NCBI GenBank assembly: GCA_020809705.1
Contig: CP085831.1
Location: 806,001 to 870,000 of the forward strand
Direction: 5' to 3'
DNA: 64,000 bases
Source: Calonectria ilicicola
Lineage: Eukaryota > Ascomycota > Sordariomycetes > Hypocreales > Nectriaceae
The first letter of the stretch is position 1. Each line of letters starts with the position of its first letter. Below are positions 35,147 through 46,163 of the stretch, piece after piece. The notes beneath the pieces are model-generated. The model saw only the letters and a list, made by a program, of their open reading frames with translations, made no database searches and was not told the DNA's origin. A program made the position numbers and the translations under genes.

Positions 35147-36623
35147 TCAAGGCGATTCTAGATACGATGTGCCCGTGATATTTTTGTGGTAGATTTCATT
35201 CGCAGGCTCCACAGACACTCTCATTGTGTGGGTAACAATTACCCCAGCCGGCTGCGCGCTGTTGGTATCATTAAGATACTCTTGAGACTCAGAATCCCCC
35301 AATGTCTTCATCTGGATACCCTCTTCGTCTAGCATGCAATAGGCTCTGTTATTTCCTGCCGATAGCCCGGCCGATTTTGTTGCACTGGCGGTGGCATACC
35401 GATCATCGGTGAGGCCGGAACCGGTCGTAATTGTTTTCATACCAAAGCGCCTCTTGATGCCCCGAATGATCCCCGTCTCTTTCAGTATTCTTGCGACACA
35501 AGGAACACCGATGATAAAAAACCCACAGGTCATCTCGGCTGTACCCCAGAAGAGGAGCGTAGCAAGCTTATATGTGTCATCGGTCGTGGTTTTGTTGCGG
35601 ATCGTGACAACTAATCTGGCACCTGCAGAAACACAAGCTCTATTTGAGAACAAAGGATTAGCTTTTGATCGAAAAATCTGGAGTTTCAGTTATGGATAAT
35701 GTCTAGCAATCGACTTACAGTAGGCCAAGACCAAAAATGAAAGATATGCCCAACTTCTTCTTTCGTGACATCTTCAATGACCAAATCTTCTGCTGTGGTA
35801 AGAAAAAGATGATGATATCGCCCGTGAGATGGATGGCTGCTACAACCACTTGAAGGACGTATATGTCCCAACATTTCCGATCCATCGTAAAAAGCCAGAT
35901 ACTCTCATGTGGGGTACATTGCAAATTCAGAGCGACGATGATGGAGACGCTTGCAAGTACGTTGACGACTGTCAGGACAATACATATCCAACAGAAAGTG
36001 CTCTTTAGAATATTAACTTGAGGAACAAAGATGCGACACCACTCTATCAGGATCGCAGTTTTGAGCGCGGGTAGAACTACAGCGAAGCAGCAACCATAGA
36101 TAAGTAGCCACTGGTAGAAATTAGCTTGCTGTTTCCGGCCACTGAAAAGAACTAAGATGGGAAAATACATATTGGGTAGTTATCAAATCTCGGAACGTGA
36201 TGTCCCATTGATGCACAAAGTAGCCCGGTGTGGAAAAGAACCTCGCCAAAGAATGCACGCATCCCCAATAACAACCCTATTTAATTGTCAGTTGGGATGG
36301 GTACCTTTGTCCAGGATGGGTAAGTACAAAGGCAATAAGAGTGAGCACTGTATTGTAAAATAATGTTAGGAAGACAGCGTTTCTTGAAAATCTTTTCGTG
36401 ATAGGTTGAACGAGATGGAACGCGAGTAAGAGCAAATACCTTCCTCAGCTTGACATTTCCTCGCCAAGTACAGTCTAGCATATCCCCTGAGGAGAAAGCT
36501 AATGGTCGATACGGTACAGCAGAGGCTGATAACGGCTAGAGCCAGACCATTTTGGTTCGGCGGATCAGCAAGATTAGACGTCTGGCCCTCAGGTGGTGAG
36601 AGAGCTGGACCGTCAAGATCCAT
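35147..36623 (-). CDS. Fungal rhodopsin-family (Pth11-like) seven-helix membrane protein
   Basis: ATG 36623 (MDLDGPALSPPEGQ) begins a protein of about seven membrane helices. A consistent model has five exons: an intron 36335-36426 (branch CCTAAC, acceptor ACAG) after QAEE, a 63-nt intron near 36231-36293 (weaker acceptor), intron 36111-36168 after LITTQY, and intron 35640-35718 after FGLGLL. Hallmarks are FVHQWDITFRDLI, LPALKTAILIEWCRIFVP, an NLQCTPHESIW loop and FWGTAEMTCGFFIIGVPC. These are typical of the fungal rhodopsin domain family, which includes Pth11-like surface receptors of plant-associated fungi. The cytosolic tail is polar. Without the 63-nt intron a TAG would lie in frame, so that exon junction is the weak point. 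Confidence 0.75.
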
Positions 36624-38996
36624 TGCAGTAAAGGAACATTGGTGAGTTCGAAGAATGTACGTGGAATAAGGATTCCACAAAATGGGAGTCCAAAGTTTGT
36701 CGGCGAATGCGGCCTGCAAGATGTTTTTTAGTATTTGTTTTTTTTTACCGAGTCCAGGTCATTCAGGAGGCAGGGATACAGACATTGCCTCGTCGCCCCT
36801 CCCCTTGACATATTATGCACTGTCTCCACCTCAAAACCATTCCTTGATAGCCCAGTTCCTTTCCTTTTCAGGTTATTCGGGAAAAAGAGCGGACCTGAGG
36901 TAGCACTCTGCGTAACCAAATAATTTTTTTTCCAGCCTAATTACCTCCGCATTCGCCCGTGCAATTTGAGTTTGCAGAGTATACGAGCTGGTAATACTCG
37001 GAGATTATTAATCCTGATTAATGGCATCCGGTGCTCGCCCAAATTTGCCTAGGGCACTATTAGTTAGGATTTATGTGTTGATATCCAATAAACACCTAAA
37101 TCTTGACTAATGGCGTTGTAAGAAAGCCTAGGTAAGTACTGGACGTAGCTACGCAGTAGTCCTTATAAAGACAAAAACTGAATCTTACTCGTCTATCTAT
37201 TGAATGACTTTTTATTGAACTATTCCTCTCTTGAAGGAAGACATCAAGTGCTCTATATTCATCTTTACTGCGCGGCTTTATGTAGAATATTATACTTGGC
37301 AAGTCCGCCATACGGAGTAATGGCGATTTATCTAGCCTTTTGTAGAATGGATTAAAGTTCTGGATTTTTACGAGTCGTGCATGCACGACGACGCCGGCCC
37401 CAATTTTTGTGGGGCGTCGCATCTCTCTTATTTCCCGGGCCCGATGCCAAGGACGGTTCATAAAGCAGCTTCTTCTGATTTTTCAAAGTATCGGGGACAT
37501 TAGATCCATTCCATGATTCCCATCATCTTTTCAAGTTTGAAATTTTGGTCAAGACTGTGTCGATAACCTTGTCAAAATTACCCGAAGCACGACCTCTGCG
37601 TTGGGCGAGTATTGTCTCCAGTCCATACGTATTGCATTAAATTGGTAGTTGTTATTTTCAATGAATTTATAGTACTGTCGACCATACGGTGCACAGTTAG
37701 AGGAATGATGGTGACAGAAGGAACCTTCTGGAGCCTGAACAATCGTCTGGGCAATCACCATCCACCACACTGGACGATGGACCACACGCAGAACAATCTT
37801 GAATCCACACAGATTTTCTATAAAGAAAGCGAGAGTGGCATTACTCTTTCATAACTGGTGGACCTTGACGGGGTGATAGAGTCGCCTCTGGTTATGATTA
37901 AGAGGCTGTGCGACTTAGCTTTGTCAGCGCCGCATTGGCAATGCGGGGTGATGGCTTTTCATATCCGAAATTCGTGCCAATGATATTGCGCATGAGAAAT
38001 AGGGGTTAGTAGTTTTGGTTCATGGGGCGTAGCACTTCTGAGAGTAAAATATTCATGTGCAAACATGAAACCACACAATTGGGTGTCCACTGCATTGGTT
38101 TAAGTAATGAAGCAGGACTGAGCTAATATTAGCTTGAAGGAGCAAAATCAATTCATCAGCTGATTTTCGCTATGATCATTTCTTGCTCTGCGCGTACAAG
38201 ACTGGATGGAATCCAGTTTGTCGTTCATAGAGAAAGCTTTGATTCAACTCTATTGAAGAGGCTAGATGTAAAACTGATCTCAAAGTTGAAATATTAGGAC
38301 AAACCATCTACTTTGTTCAGGTTTCAGAAGGCCCTCGGGAAACATCAGCCGAGAGTCCAGGGTTGAATATACTTTCAAATTTCTCCGAGGGCAGGGCATC
38401 TCGGTGAAGCTATCTCCGTGAGGCACTGGCCATGCGGAAGCCTGGTCCCTATCCGCGGAGTCCGTGGCGGAGATACCTGAAGTGGGGTCGGTTCCAGGAG
38501 AAGGTGTCGTCATTGACGACATCGTTGCTACATTTCTTGACAATGAAATGCCCAATTGCCCTTGAGGAAGACCCTAGGAAGAGACAGAAAGGTTAAATAA
38601 TTTATATCGAACAGTATTAGACATGTTTAAATAATTTCGCATCATATTTCTAGTTATTTAGTGATGACCATGTCTTGTGAACAGAGCAGTGAACCTTAAC
38701 CAAGCTAGCCTGCAGTGACGGGAACCGACTACCTACACGATTGTACAGGGCCGTGCATATCCCGTCTCGCCTAACTGCCATAATTAAGTTGGAAAAATAT
38801 ACTTAGACATTTCCCTTTGAGATTTGGCGACAATGGCGCGATTTACTGATTAGATTTCCTTAGCCGATACAAAAATAGCATAGAACATGATTGCGGTCAT
38901 TTGATCACCAGATACAAGAGTTCCGGATTAAGTTACTGTGTCATTATGATGAGGTATCGAAAGCCTGTATGGTTATAACATCTGCAGCAAATAAAA
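36624..38996. other. Intergenic, about 2.4 kb
   Basis: ORFs here (37096-37461, 37549-37785 and 38280-38555, all minus) have no motif and no splice partner that I could find. The Ser/Thr/Pro-rich 91-residue ORF at 38280-38555 could be an exon end but is unsupported. Confidence 0.45.
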
Positions 38997-40417
38997 CTAC
39001 TTCTCAGAAAAAGGAAAGTCCCGTCCCAACATGAATTCCAGTGCAATAGGATACTGAAGCCAAGGCGTTTCAGGATACTGGGGATTTTTCTCACAAGCAT
39101 CCTTGTACCTTTTAACGTCTTCGGCGCCCTTTGCCTCCCTTGATAGAGTATTGTTGGTTGTCATCTTCGCCAGCAAATTATATTTCTTATAGAGTTCAGA
39201 TGCTGCATCAAGAAGGTTGAGGTTATTCATCAGCTTTTCATTCTTGATAATGACCATCTCGTTCAAGTTCAAGATTGTCAAAGGACCTTTCAGCCTCCTT
39301 AAGCAGCCTGAGAAACGTAACGGCCTTCTCATTGGTATCAACGATTGATACGATACCTTTCATCAATGCAGAACGATCTTCGAAAGATTTGGAGACTGTA
39401 AGAGTTTGATGGAGAATTGATAAGAAACTTTTCTCCATCTTCTGATCATATTCTTCGATCACTGTGGCCAGTTCGGCCGAGTTCTTTTCCCCAAATATAA
39501 GTGCATAGAGCAGTCTTTCTCCATCATTGGATGACTCAGATGCCCCATCCCTCTTTCCACTGTTTTGGAAGGGGATCCGGTCAATAATGGCTCCAATAAA
39601 TCCCAAGTAACTGGATTGGTGCTTCTCTGCGCCCCATTCCGGAATTTTGGATATTTGCGAGACCAGATCGATATATTTAGTAATATCCTCTAGATCTTCA
39701 TTTATATGGGATCGAATGACTTCAGTAATAGGCGTCTAAGTCAGACGGTCAGTAACATTTGAATTCAAAGTACCAAGAGTATGCTGCATTACCTCTTTCA
39801 TACTGCATCCGTGATGGAAACCAAATCATTTCCGTCGATGCCTATTCCAAGACCAATTGGAGCCGCCATCTTCATGGCTTCATAATCAGGTTTGCAAGTC
39901 ATGGACTTCAAATCAGACCCACCACCGATTTTTGCTAACTTGAGAAGGTCCGGGATGAGGCTAAATAGGATTACGCCTTTGGAAATGCTTTTGCATATCG
40001 ATGCGTAAGCTCGTTGCATAGGGGTCAACCGATCGCTCTTGGCTGTCCAAGGATATTAGTCTGACCATTTGTGTATCCTGGGTATTTTTTTTTTTTAATT
40101 GGTTTATCAGTTTTCAAGATATCTCCCAATGGTGACTGTTCCTTGAGAATCAGGAAGATGTGGTGGCTAACCAGTTGAGCGCGACGTATGAGCTCCACGT
40201 AGCGCTTACTTTCCCAATACTTGATACCGGCCTCACGCTTCACTGATCGCCACACCTGTTGGGAAATGTATGCCCGTGATAGTCTGCCTTTTTCAGAATT
40301 CCAATTGCTATCTCCAATCCTTTTCTTCATCTCACACTGCTTTCTATTTACTTCACCTTCGTAGTAACGCAAAGAGTGGCCACTGAGAACCTTCGACATC
40401 GGGTCCGTGAAGTCCAT
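38997..40417 (-). CDS. Unrecognised helix-rich protein, four exons, 414 residues
   Basis: Separate ORFs join into one phase-consistent gene: exon 1 40066-40417 (ATG 40417), exon 2 39804-40009, exon 3 39255-39735, exon 4 38997-39202. Introns are 56, 68 and 52 nt with donors GTCAGA, GTATGA and GTCATT; the 68-nt intron has branch CTGAC and acceptor TTAG. The stops that end each ORF fall inside these introns. The product has no signal peptide. It starts MDFTDPMSKVLSGHSLRYY and has an aromatic basic helix (QQVWRSVKREAGIKYW). A hydrophobic helix (ISKGVILFSLIPDLLKLAK) and a Gly/Ala segment (MAAPIGLGIGI) follow, then long amphipathic helices rich in Glu/Lys, and it ends near LEFMLGRDFPFSEK. I know no family for it. 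An A-tailed insertion lies 340 bp upstream of the start. Confidence 0.65.
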
Positions 40418-43190
40418 CGTGATAACTTCTGTTTTTCGTTTCAAGGCGAAATGGAAATTGACAGTTTTTGGGTAAGAGATTCAAACTCGCCAATGCTTTG
40501 AGATGAGAGAGCTTGAGAGTCTGTATATAGAACGGGCAGATGTGTCTGCATTTTATAATCCATTGCAGTCTCAAGCAATGCGGAGTCGAAAGGTCAGTTC
40601 ATGCGAGCCCGAGCAGGATTAATCGTCCCAACCGTCGTCATATGACGATCAAATGAATCCAGTTAACCGATCTTGTCACATTATTCGATCGCAATGATTG
40701 ATTTGAAGCGATCATCCCGCCACATAGCTATGTACTAACCAAGTTGGTAGTAAAAAGATCGGCTATCGCCGCCCAAGGCCCTATCAAGGACAGCTGTAGT
40801 TGCTCTAGCTCATCTTGGTAGTGAGCTAGATAGAAATAATTATAACTATCCAGAAGACTAGACTCGTACATCACTTTAGCATACCTATCTCTGGTAATTG
40901 GCTGCTAGACCACTACCTCAATGGCTAATCTCTGGAAGCTCATTTTATTTATTTATATTTGCATGGTTGGACTGTTAATAGATAGTCTAAGTTGGATTTA
41001 GAAGGCTTGGATAGGGGCAGAGAATTCAATTTAATACTAGGTTCTAATAGAGTTTTCTATCAAGATATTAGAAAAAACACTTCTAGGTTATCACAACATC
41101 TAGTAACTTACTTAATTTAAGTTTGCATTTACAAGCTCTATTTAATCTATTGACTTGACCTTACTAGATAGCTAGACTTATATATAGGACAAAAGAAAAT
41201 AAATATGGTTCCCCAAAAAAAATTAAAAAAAAAAAAAAGATCGGCTATATGCCGTGTCTACTAATTGGCCTATATGGGCTGAATAACTTGGCGGGATACC
41301 GTGTTATACTAGTTACGCCATGTGTCCGCCGAAAATTGAGCCGAAGTCATCATTAAACCTGATTCACTTGCCATTTTTTCTCATCTTTTCCAATCAAGGA
41401 GAAACACGCCCTTGGCAGAATAAGGGTAGCTTTTCAGTGTCAATAATTATTGTGAATACCCAAATGATAGCTCCGAGCCCTTTCGACCTTTTTTGACTTG
41501 TTGAAGAGTACCACATGGAGACGCCGTTGGTGCAGGCCTCAATGACCTCTGCCAAGTTAGCGCAGCTCTATAGTGAGTTGACAAATTTGAAAACTTGTCC
41601 ACATTCAGTTGCATCGCAGTGTGTGCTCACAAGACAACACTCATGTGCTTCCGATTTCTTGTCCTATATCCTAGGCATAACCTAGTGACTCTGTGACACA
41701 CTGGCTGTCAGGTGGAGCCTTGTATCGATTTAGTGTTTCAACGCGAATATCCTCAATTCTTTCAGAAAGCATTTACACTAAGTTCTTCTTCAAAATGCAT
41801 AATTTGGTTTTTAAATAATATGTGCATTTGTCTATACTCGTGCAAAGACTTTTCACAAGACTTATGCTAGTGAGAAACGGCTATTCAGATTTGATTAACT
41901 TGTGGAACTTTCACTTTGGTCAAAAGGATTGGGGAAATCCAAGCTCTTTGGTTGTAAGTTATCTCAGGTCAAATTTTTCAATTTTCCAGGCTGAATCCAT
42001 TGTCAAACCTTGTAGGCTGATGGATAGCGGGCAAGTAACTGGGCTCCAAATCGACTAGGTAACTTTTATCTAAAGTGTAACCAAATGAAATCATATTTCA
42101 TAGTCTTACATTATATTGCTGTTTGAGTGATGAATAAGTTAGAGTAGCACTAAAGTCGATGCTGTTAGCGGTTTATATTCGAACACTTACGTGAAAATGC
42201 GCGCGAAGAAAAGAAACGAAAAGATTTGGGTCAAATGACTGCTCAGACTCGCCTAAGTTCAGGTGGATTATTCCATGTCCCAAAATCATGGCTTGAAAGA
42301 CATTGCAGAGATGACCGTCCATCACACCTTAGCCGCTTGCGCTATGCCTTCTTTCTGGTTAGCGACCAGCATCTCCGTGGGACATCGTTTTGATTGACCA
42401 ATTGAATAGATTTTATGAGGCTGTGTTATTGCCACCTGCAGGGGAGAAGCCCCAACAAGCCGTTTACACACGGTTAGCAAATGGCTCATAGGCCGCGAGA
42501 GGGCTTGTGCCACGTTTCAGGGGTGCCAAGGCAATTGATGGCGATAGTTGAATCTTTTTGCTCCTGCTCAAGGTTTAGATTTCAAGTATTTGGACAAGCG
42601 AAGTGTAAGAAGCGAGCTGGTATTTTATTTTTATTTTGTTTTGTGCTTGATTTTTCTGATTCTCAATGCTGCGGAATGCGAGCGAGTGGGCTCTGGTGGA
42701 AGTCGCAGTTGCTGTTGTGAAATGATGTGGCAATGGTATGCGCACCAATGCAAGGATGTAGATGCAACCACCTCAACATGGCATCGTGAGGTGGGTTTCT
42801 GACGGGACATTAGCTTCACTCTCAGGGAGGGAAAGCAATGGCCCCAAATGATTCAACAAGGCTGGCGTTTAGAGTGCCTAAGTGGTTGGAGGAAAGTGGT
42901 AAAAAATTTTGGGACCCTTTGAGACCCTTGCTAGCGCGGCGCTGGGCTGCTTCTGCCTGCTGATGAAGGATATTGGGTAACATCATTGGTCAATCAAAGC
43001 GCACGAGAGTGCGGTCGGCTGAAACTAGGGGACCGAACACCGCTGCTGATGTGGAAGGCAAGTATGCAAATAGGAGTATTTCGAAGTCTATATTAAGTAT
43101 TGTGTCAAGTTGTTTTTGGTCCTTTTTTTTTTCTTCCCTAAAAATATTTTGATTACCTGTTTTGCCCCAAGCCAACGTTCCTCTTACAGT
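40418..43190. other. Divergent intergenic region with AT-rich insertion, about 2.8 kb
   Basis: Besides the A-tailed insertion (40752-41248) no gene is supported. ORFs 41822-42058, 42322-42513 and 42481-42802 lack motifs. A T-rich run (43118-43134) precedes the C2H2 gene. Confidence 0.45.
40752..41248 (+). mobile_element. Putative A-tailed retroposon (SINE or truncated LINE) with 15-bp target-site duplication
   Basis: AAAAAGATCGGCTAT occurs perfectly at 40752-40766 and 41234-41248. The 467 bp between them are far richer in A/T than the flanks and end, immediately before the second copy, in an A-rich tail (41213-41238, two T interruptions). A-tail plus a flanking direct repeat that begins with A residues is the signature of target-primed reverse transcription. 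The interior has no ORF, but many TA and CTAG steps suggest point-mutational decay. The left end starts near GC-richer sequence (CGCCGCCCAAGG). Part of the five A residues in each repeat could belong to the tail, so the certain duplication is ten bases. Confidence 0.65.
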
Positions 43191-44213
43191 ATGACAACCG
43201 AAGTTCAGGCGGTGACCTTCCTTGTTGCCGATGCACCCCACAATGCCACCGTGCCAGGTCGCCAGGACGCGGCAATAAAATGCACAGCTGCACCGAATAC
43301 AGCCGAACGAAATTCGAATACAACTCCTATTTCCACTGATTCCGAGACGGGATGGGAAGTTCCGGATCTCGCGTCTGGAGACGTTCAGACAGATTCGGAT
43401 CGCGATAGCAATACAAAGGCAGAAGATGGCTCCACTCGAAGAGCAGAACTGGAATTCAGGCGTGTTCTTCCAGATTTACTGCGACTTTTGTTAGACCGAT
43501 TGTTGTCATGGAGTTTCTCTGTCAAATATGTGAGGCCTCCGAGTAACAGCCCTCAACCCAACAGGAAGGCAAGAAGGAGGTCTTTTAGGCGACGGCCTGT
43601 AGATTTGAGGCAGAAGAAGAGCAGAGACAAGAAGCACACAACAAAACACCATGCCGATCGCTACTTTATGCTGGCTTGTCCCTACTATCGATGGAACCCA
43701 GCAAAGTATCATAAGTGTCTTAAAACTAGCCGACTTCGACGGTTTGGAGACCTGGTAAAGCACCTTCGACAGAAGCATATGAAGCCTGCTTATTGTCAGA
43801 ATTGTTTCAGGGCTTTCGAAACCATGATTGACCGAGACTTTCATACACGTACTGAAGCTTGTGCCTTTGGGGCTTGGCGAAAGCCTGATGGCATGAGTAA
43901 GGCTCAGTGTGATAAAGTTGAGGAGTATGCGAAACATAGAGCCAGTGAAAGGGGTCGATGGTACCATGCGTGGAGTATTCTATTTCCCGATGTCAAACTC
44001 GACCAATCGCCTTACTTGGAATATGGTATGGAGAGGCAAGTCTGCATTGTGCACGACTTCTGGGCTGAGAATGGCCTGGATGTGGTTTCCAGATATCTGG
44101 CGAGCTGTGGTCTTCTTCACCAACACCAACCCTGTGACGATGGAGCAATTGAAGCTTTCTGCAAAACAGTTCTTAATGCAGTTTTGAATACGATAATCAA
44201 TGCGAAGGTATAG
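43191..44213 (+). CDS. Fungal C2H2-type zinc-finger protein (copy 1 of 3)
   Basis: ATG 43191 gives a 340-residue single-exon protein; the frame upstream of it is T-rich leader. After a disordered N-terminus and a basic stretch (RKARRRSFRRRP), residues about 160-230 hold the diagnostic unit ACPYYRWNPAKYHKCL...LRRFGDLVKHLRQKH...YCQNCFRAFETMIDRDFH....EAC, a pair of degenerate C2H2 fingers widespread in Hypocreales and relatives. A conserved C-terminal part (WYHAWSILFPDVKLDQSPYLE) is shared with the copy at 48099. Nuclear DNA binding is likely but unproven in this family. Confidence 0.85.
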   Translation: MTTEVQAVTFLVADAPHNATVPGRQDAAIKCTAAPNTAERNSNTTPISTDSETGWEVPDLASGDVQTDSDRDSNTKAEDGSTRRAELEFRRVLPDLLRLLLDRLLSWSFSVKYVRPPSNSPQPNRKARRRSFRRRPVDLRQKKSRDKKHTTKHHADRYFMLACPYYRWNPAKYHKCLKTSRLRRFGDLVKHLRQKHMKPAYCQNCFRAFETMIDRDFHTRTEACAFGAWRKPDGMSKAQCDKVEEYAKHRASERGRWYHAWSILFPDVKLDQSPYLEYGMERQVCIVHDFWAENGLDVVSRYLASCGLLHQHQPCDDGAIEAFCKTVLNAVLNTIINAKV

Positions 44214-44894
44214 TATTATAGGTATTGTATCAGGTTTCTTAGTAAACTCACCACAAAATCATCCAGACACGGAATAGGGGAGAGGCTCAAATATCCTAGA
44301 GCTAACATATTGGTGCTGGAGTGTTGTTAACATAGATATAACGCTTCTTTGGTTTGGCATCATGTGGCAAATTGCATGGTTCGAGGTGGAAAAGCTCAGG
44401 CGGTCAGTATCATTGAACTCTAACAAACTAGATCGAGTCTGATGATCATTAAAAGGAATCCCATCCATATTTTTTTCGACTCAGCCATGGAAATAGATGG
44501 GGAGACAAAATAAGCCAATATATTCATAAATATGAACAGAGCTAATTCTATCTCGATTGTTTTTCATTTTAAACTTTTTTGTCCATTCTCTGTATCGTTT
44601 TTCTTGTTCTTCACCAGTTCCTCTAAATTACACAATTAAATTTGTTGACAGAAACAAAAAAGGTGTTTGACGCGCGGTTGTCACCCGATACAACACCATC
44701 TGTTAATACATCTAGCACATACCAAACGTATCACAGAAAAGAAAGCTATATGGAAATATTGCGCAGTGGACATGACAAATATTCCAAAGCTCCACCCTTG
44801 ATCTGGCAAGACTTTTGGCCGTGTTCACTGACTTAAGAGTCATCTAAACAGTGAGCGATTGAATAGTCAGCCGTGTCTCAGCCAAACGGCCGTT
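44214..44894. other. Intergenic, convergent gene ends
   Basis: AT-rich; the ORF at 44642-44836 has no motif. Confidence 0.5.
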
Positions 44895-46163
44895 TTAAAA
44901 ATGAACTTTGCCAGGGTTTTGGACAAAGTCATAAGTCAAAATGTCGGAACCCGTTCGGTCCATGTCATAGAGGGTGTTACTATTGAATACCGTCGATTGC
45001 GGTATATTTGAGTCGCCCTGGTGAGCATCAGTATCGTTAGCTTGAAAACCAATGAAGGCGTGCTGGCTAGAGGCTTTAATCACTTGGACATTGCCCGAAG
45101 GTGCCATTTCAATCCAGCTGTCCTGACCAACAATGCGCCTTGGTTGCTGTAGATGTTCGACATGGCTCACAGGGCCTGGAGTGTATGCAGGCTCCCCAGT
45201 AGAATGGGGCTTATCGGTGTTGTCCACAAATTGATACCGCGGGGGCTTTCCGGTATTAGTTGTGCTGGGGGTGGCAACAGAGGGGTTGTCGTCAAGCTGC
45301 AGGATCATTGAGACTAAGTCAAACAGATCGCTCAAGAGTTCTGATTTATCTGGATGTTTGAGAAAGAGACCCAAAAGCCTCTCGTGATGTGCTGGGAATT
45401 TCTGTTTGAATCTATGATCTGCTACATGGTTGTCGAGTCCATCCATGTACCCAGTCTTGCCGTCATAGAGTAGCTCAGGCGCGATTTGGTCCGGGTATAA
45501 TCGGTTGTAAAGGGCGCAACACTTCTTGTCATCTTCCATCCCTGATGGCAGACTGTTGTTGATTTCTTTCAAATCTGCATGGTTGATGACGTCGAACCTC
45601 CGAGGCTTTATGTCACGACAATTCTTCGCGTGCAAGTCCCTTAGGATATCATCATCAAACTTCTCCTGACAGTTTGAGCAGATTGTATTTGCATCAACTG
45701 TGTGCTTTCGCCTGATGTGCTGAGTCACGTCGTTGAATCGCGACAACGTGAGCGTCCTGCATTTAAAGTTCTCGAAGGGGTCGTTGGCAGCAAATGGACA
45801 CATAAAACGCGAACCATGATCCTCTTTTCCCCTTGCACGCTTCTTTTGACCTCCACTGGAACTGTGGACTCCCTTGCGTTTCTCTCCGCGTGTAACCAGC
45901 TCAGGTGGGCCAGAAGAGTTGAGGCCTGGCATGGGAAGCATATTGTGATCAATGGCAGACTCGGAGTGGATGTCTTGGGCGAAGGGGAGCTGCGAAGTAT
46001 CGCTGTAGAGGGGACGCAGGTTTGGGGTTGGCGCACCACTCCCCTCGGACCTTCTTGCGGCCAGATCGGAGGCAACGGTTTGTTGATAATCGTCGAGTTG
46101 TGGGTGTTGCTGGAGTAGCGTAGTCAGCAAATTCAACAGGTTGTTGATAGCGTCAGTGCCCAT
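44895..46163 (-). CDS. Fungal C2H2-type zinc-finger protein (copy 2 of 3)
   Basis: I take ATG 46163 (context CGCCATGG) as start, giving 422 residues; an in-frame ATG at 46226 would add 21 hydrophobic residues. A helical N-terminus (TDAINNLLNLLTTLLQ) and a basic region (KKRARGKEDHGSR) lead to the finger unit FMCPFAANDPFENFKC...LSRFNDVTQHIRRKH...ICSNCQEKFDDDILRDLH..NC, the same arrangement as in the two neighbouring copies. The C-terminal half is Ser/Thr/Pro-rich and poorly structured. Function is unknown; a regulatory role is likely by family. Confidence 0.85.
   Translation of the reverse strand: MGTDAINNLLNLLTTLLQQHPQLDDYQQTVASDLAARRSEGSGAPTPNLRPLYSDTSQLPFAQDIHSESAIDHNMLPMPGLNSSGPPELVTRGEKRKGVHSSSGGQKKRARGKEDHGSRFMCPFAANDPFENFKCRTLTLSRFNDVTQHIRRKHTVDANTICSNCQEKFDDDILRDLHAKNCRDIKPRRFDVINHADLKEINNSLPSGMEDDKKCCALYNRLYPDQIAPELLYDGKTGYMDGLDNHVADHRFKQKFPAHHERLLGLFLKHPDKSELLSDLFDLVSMILQLDDNPSVATPSTTNTGKPPRYQFVDNTDKPHSTGEPAYTPGPVSHVEHLQQPRRIVGQDSWIEMAPSGNVQVIKASSQHAFIGFQANDTDAHQGDSNIPQSTVFNSNTLYDMDRTGSDILTYDFVQNPGKVHF

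Noticed and set aside
35147..36623. Rhodopsin-family gene as a pseudogene (ORFs in different frames, TAG in frame after LTIK)
   Set aside because: Introns with good branch sites (36335-36426 with CCTAAC, 36111-36168, 35640-35718) and a 63-nt intron over the TAG restore a full-length family protein.
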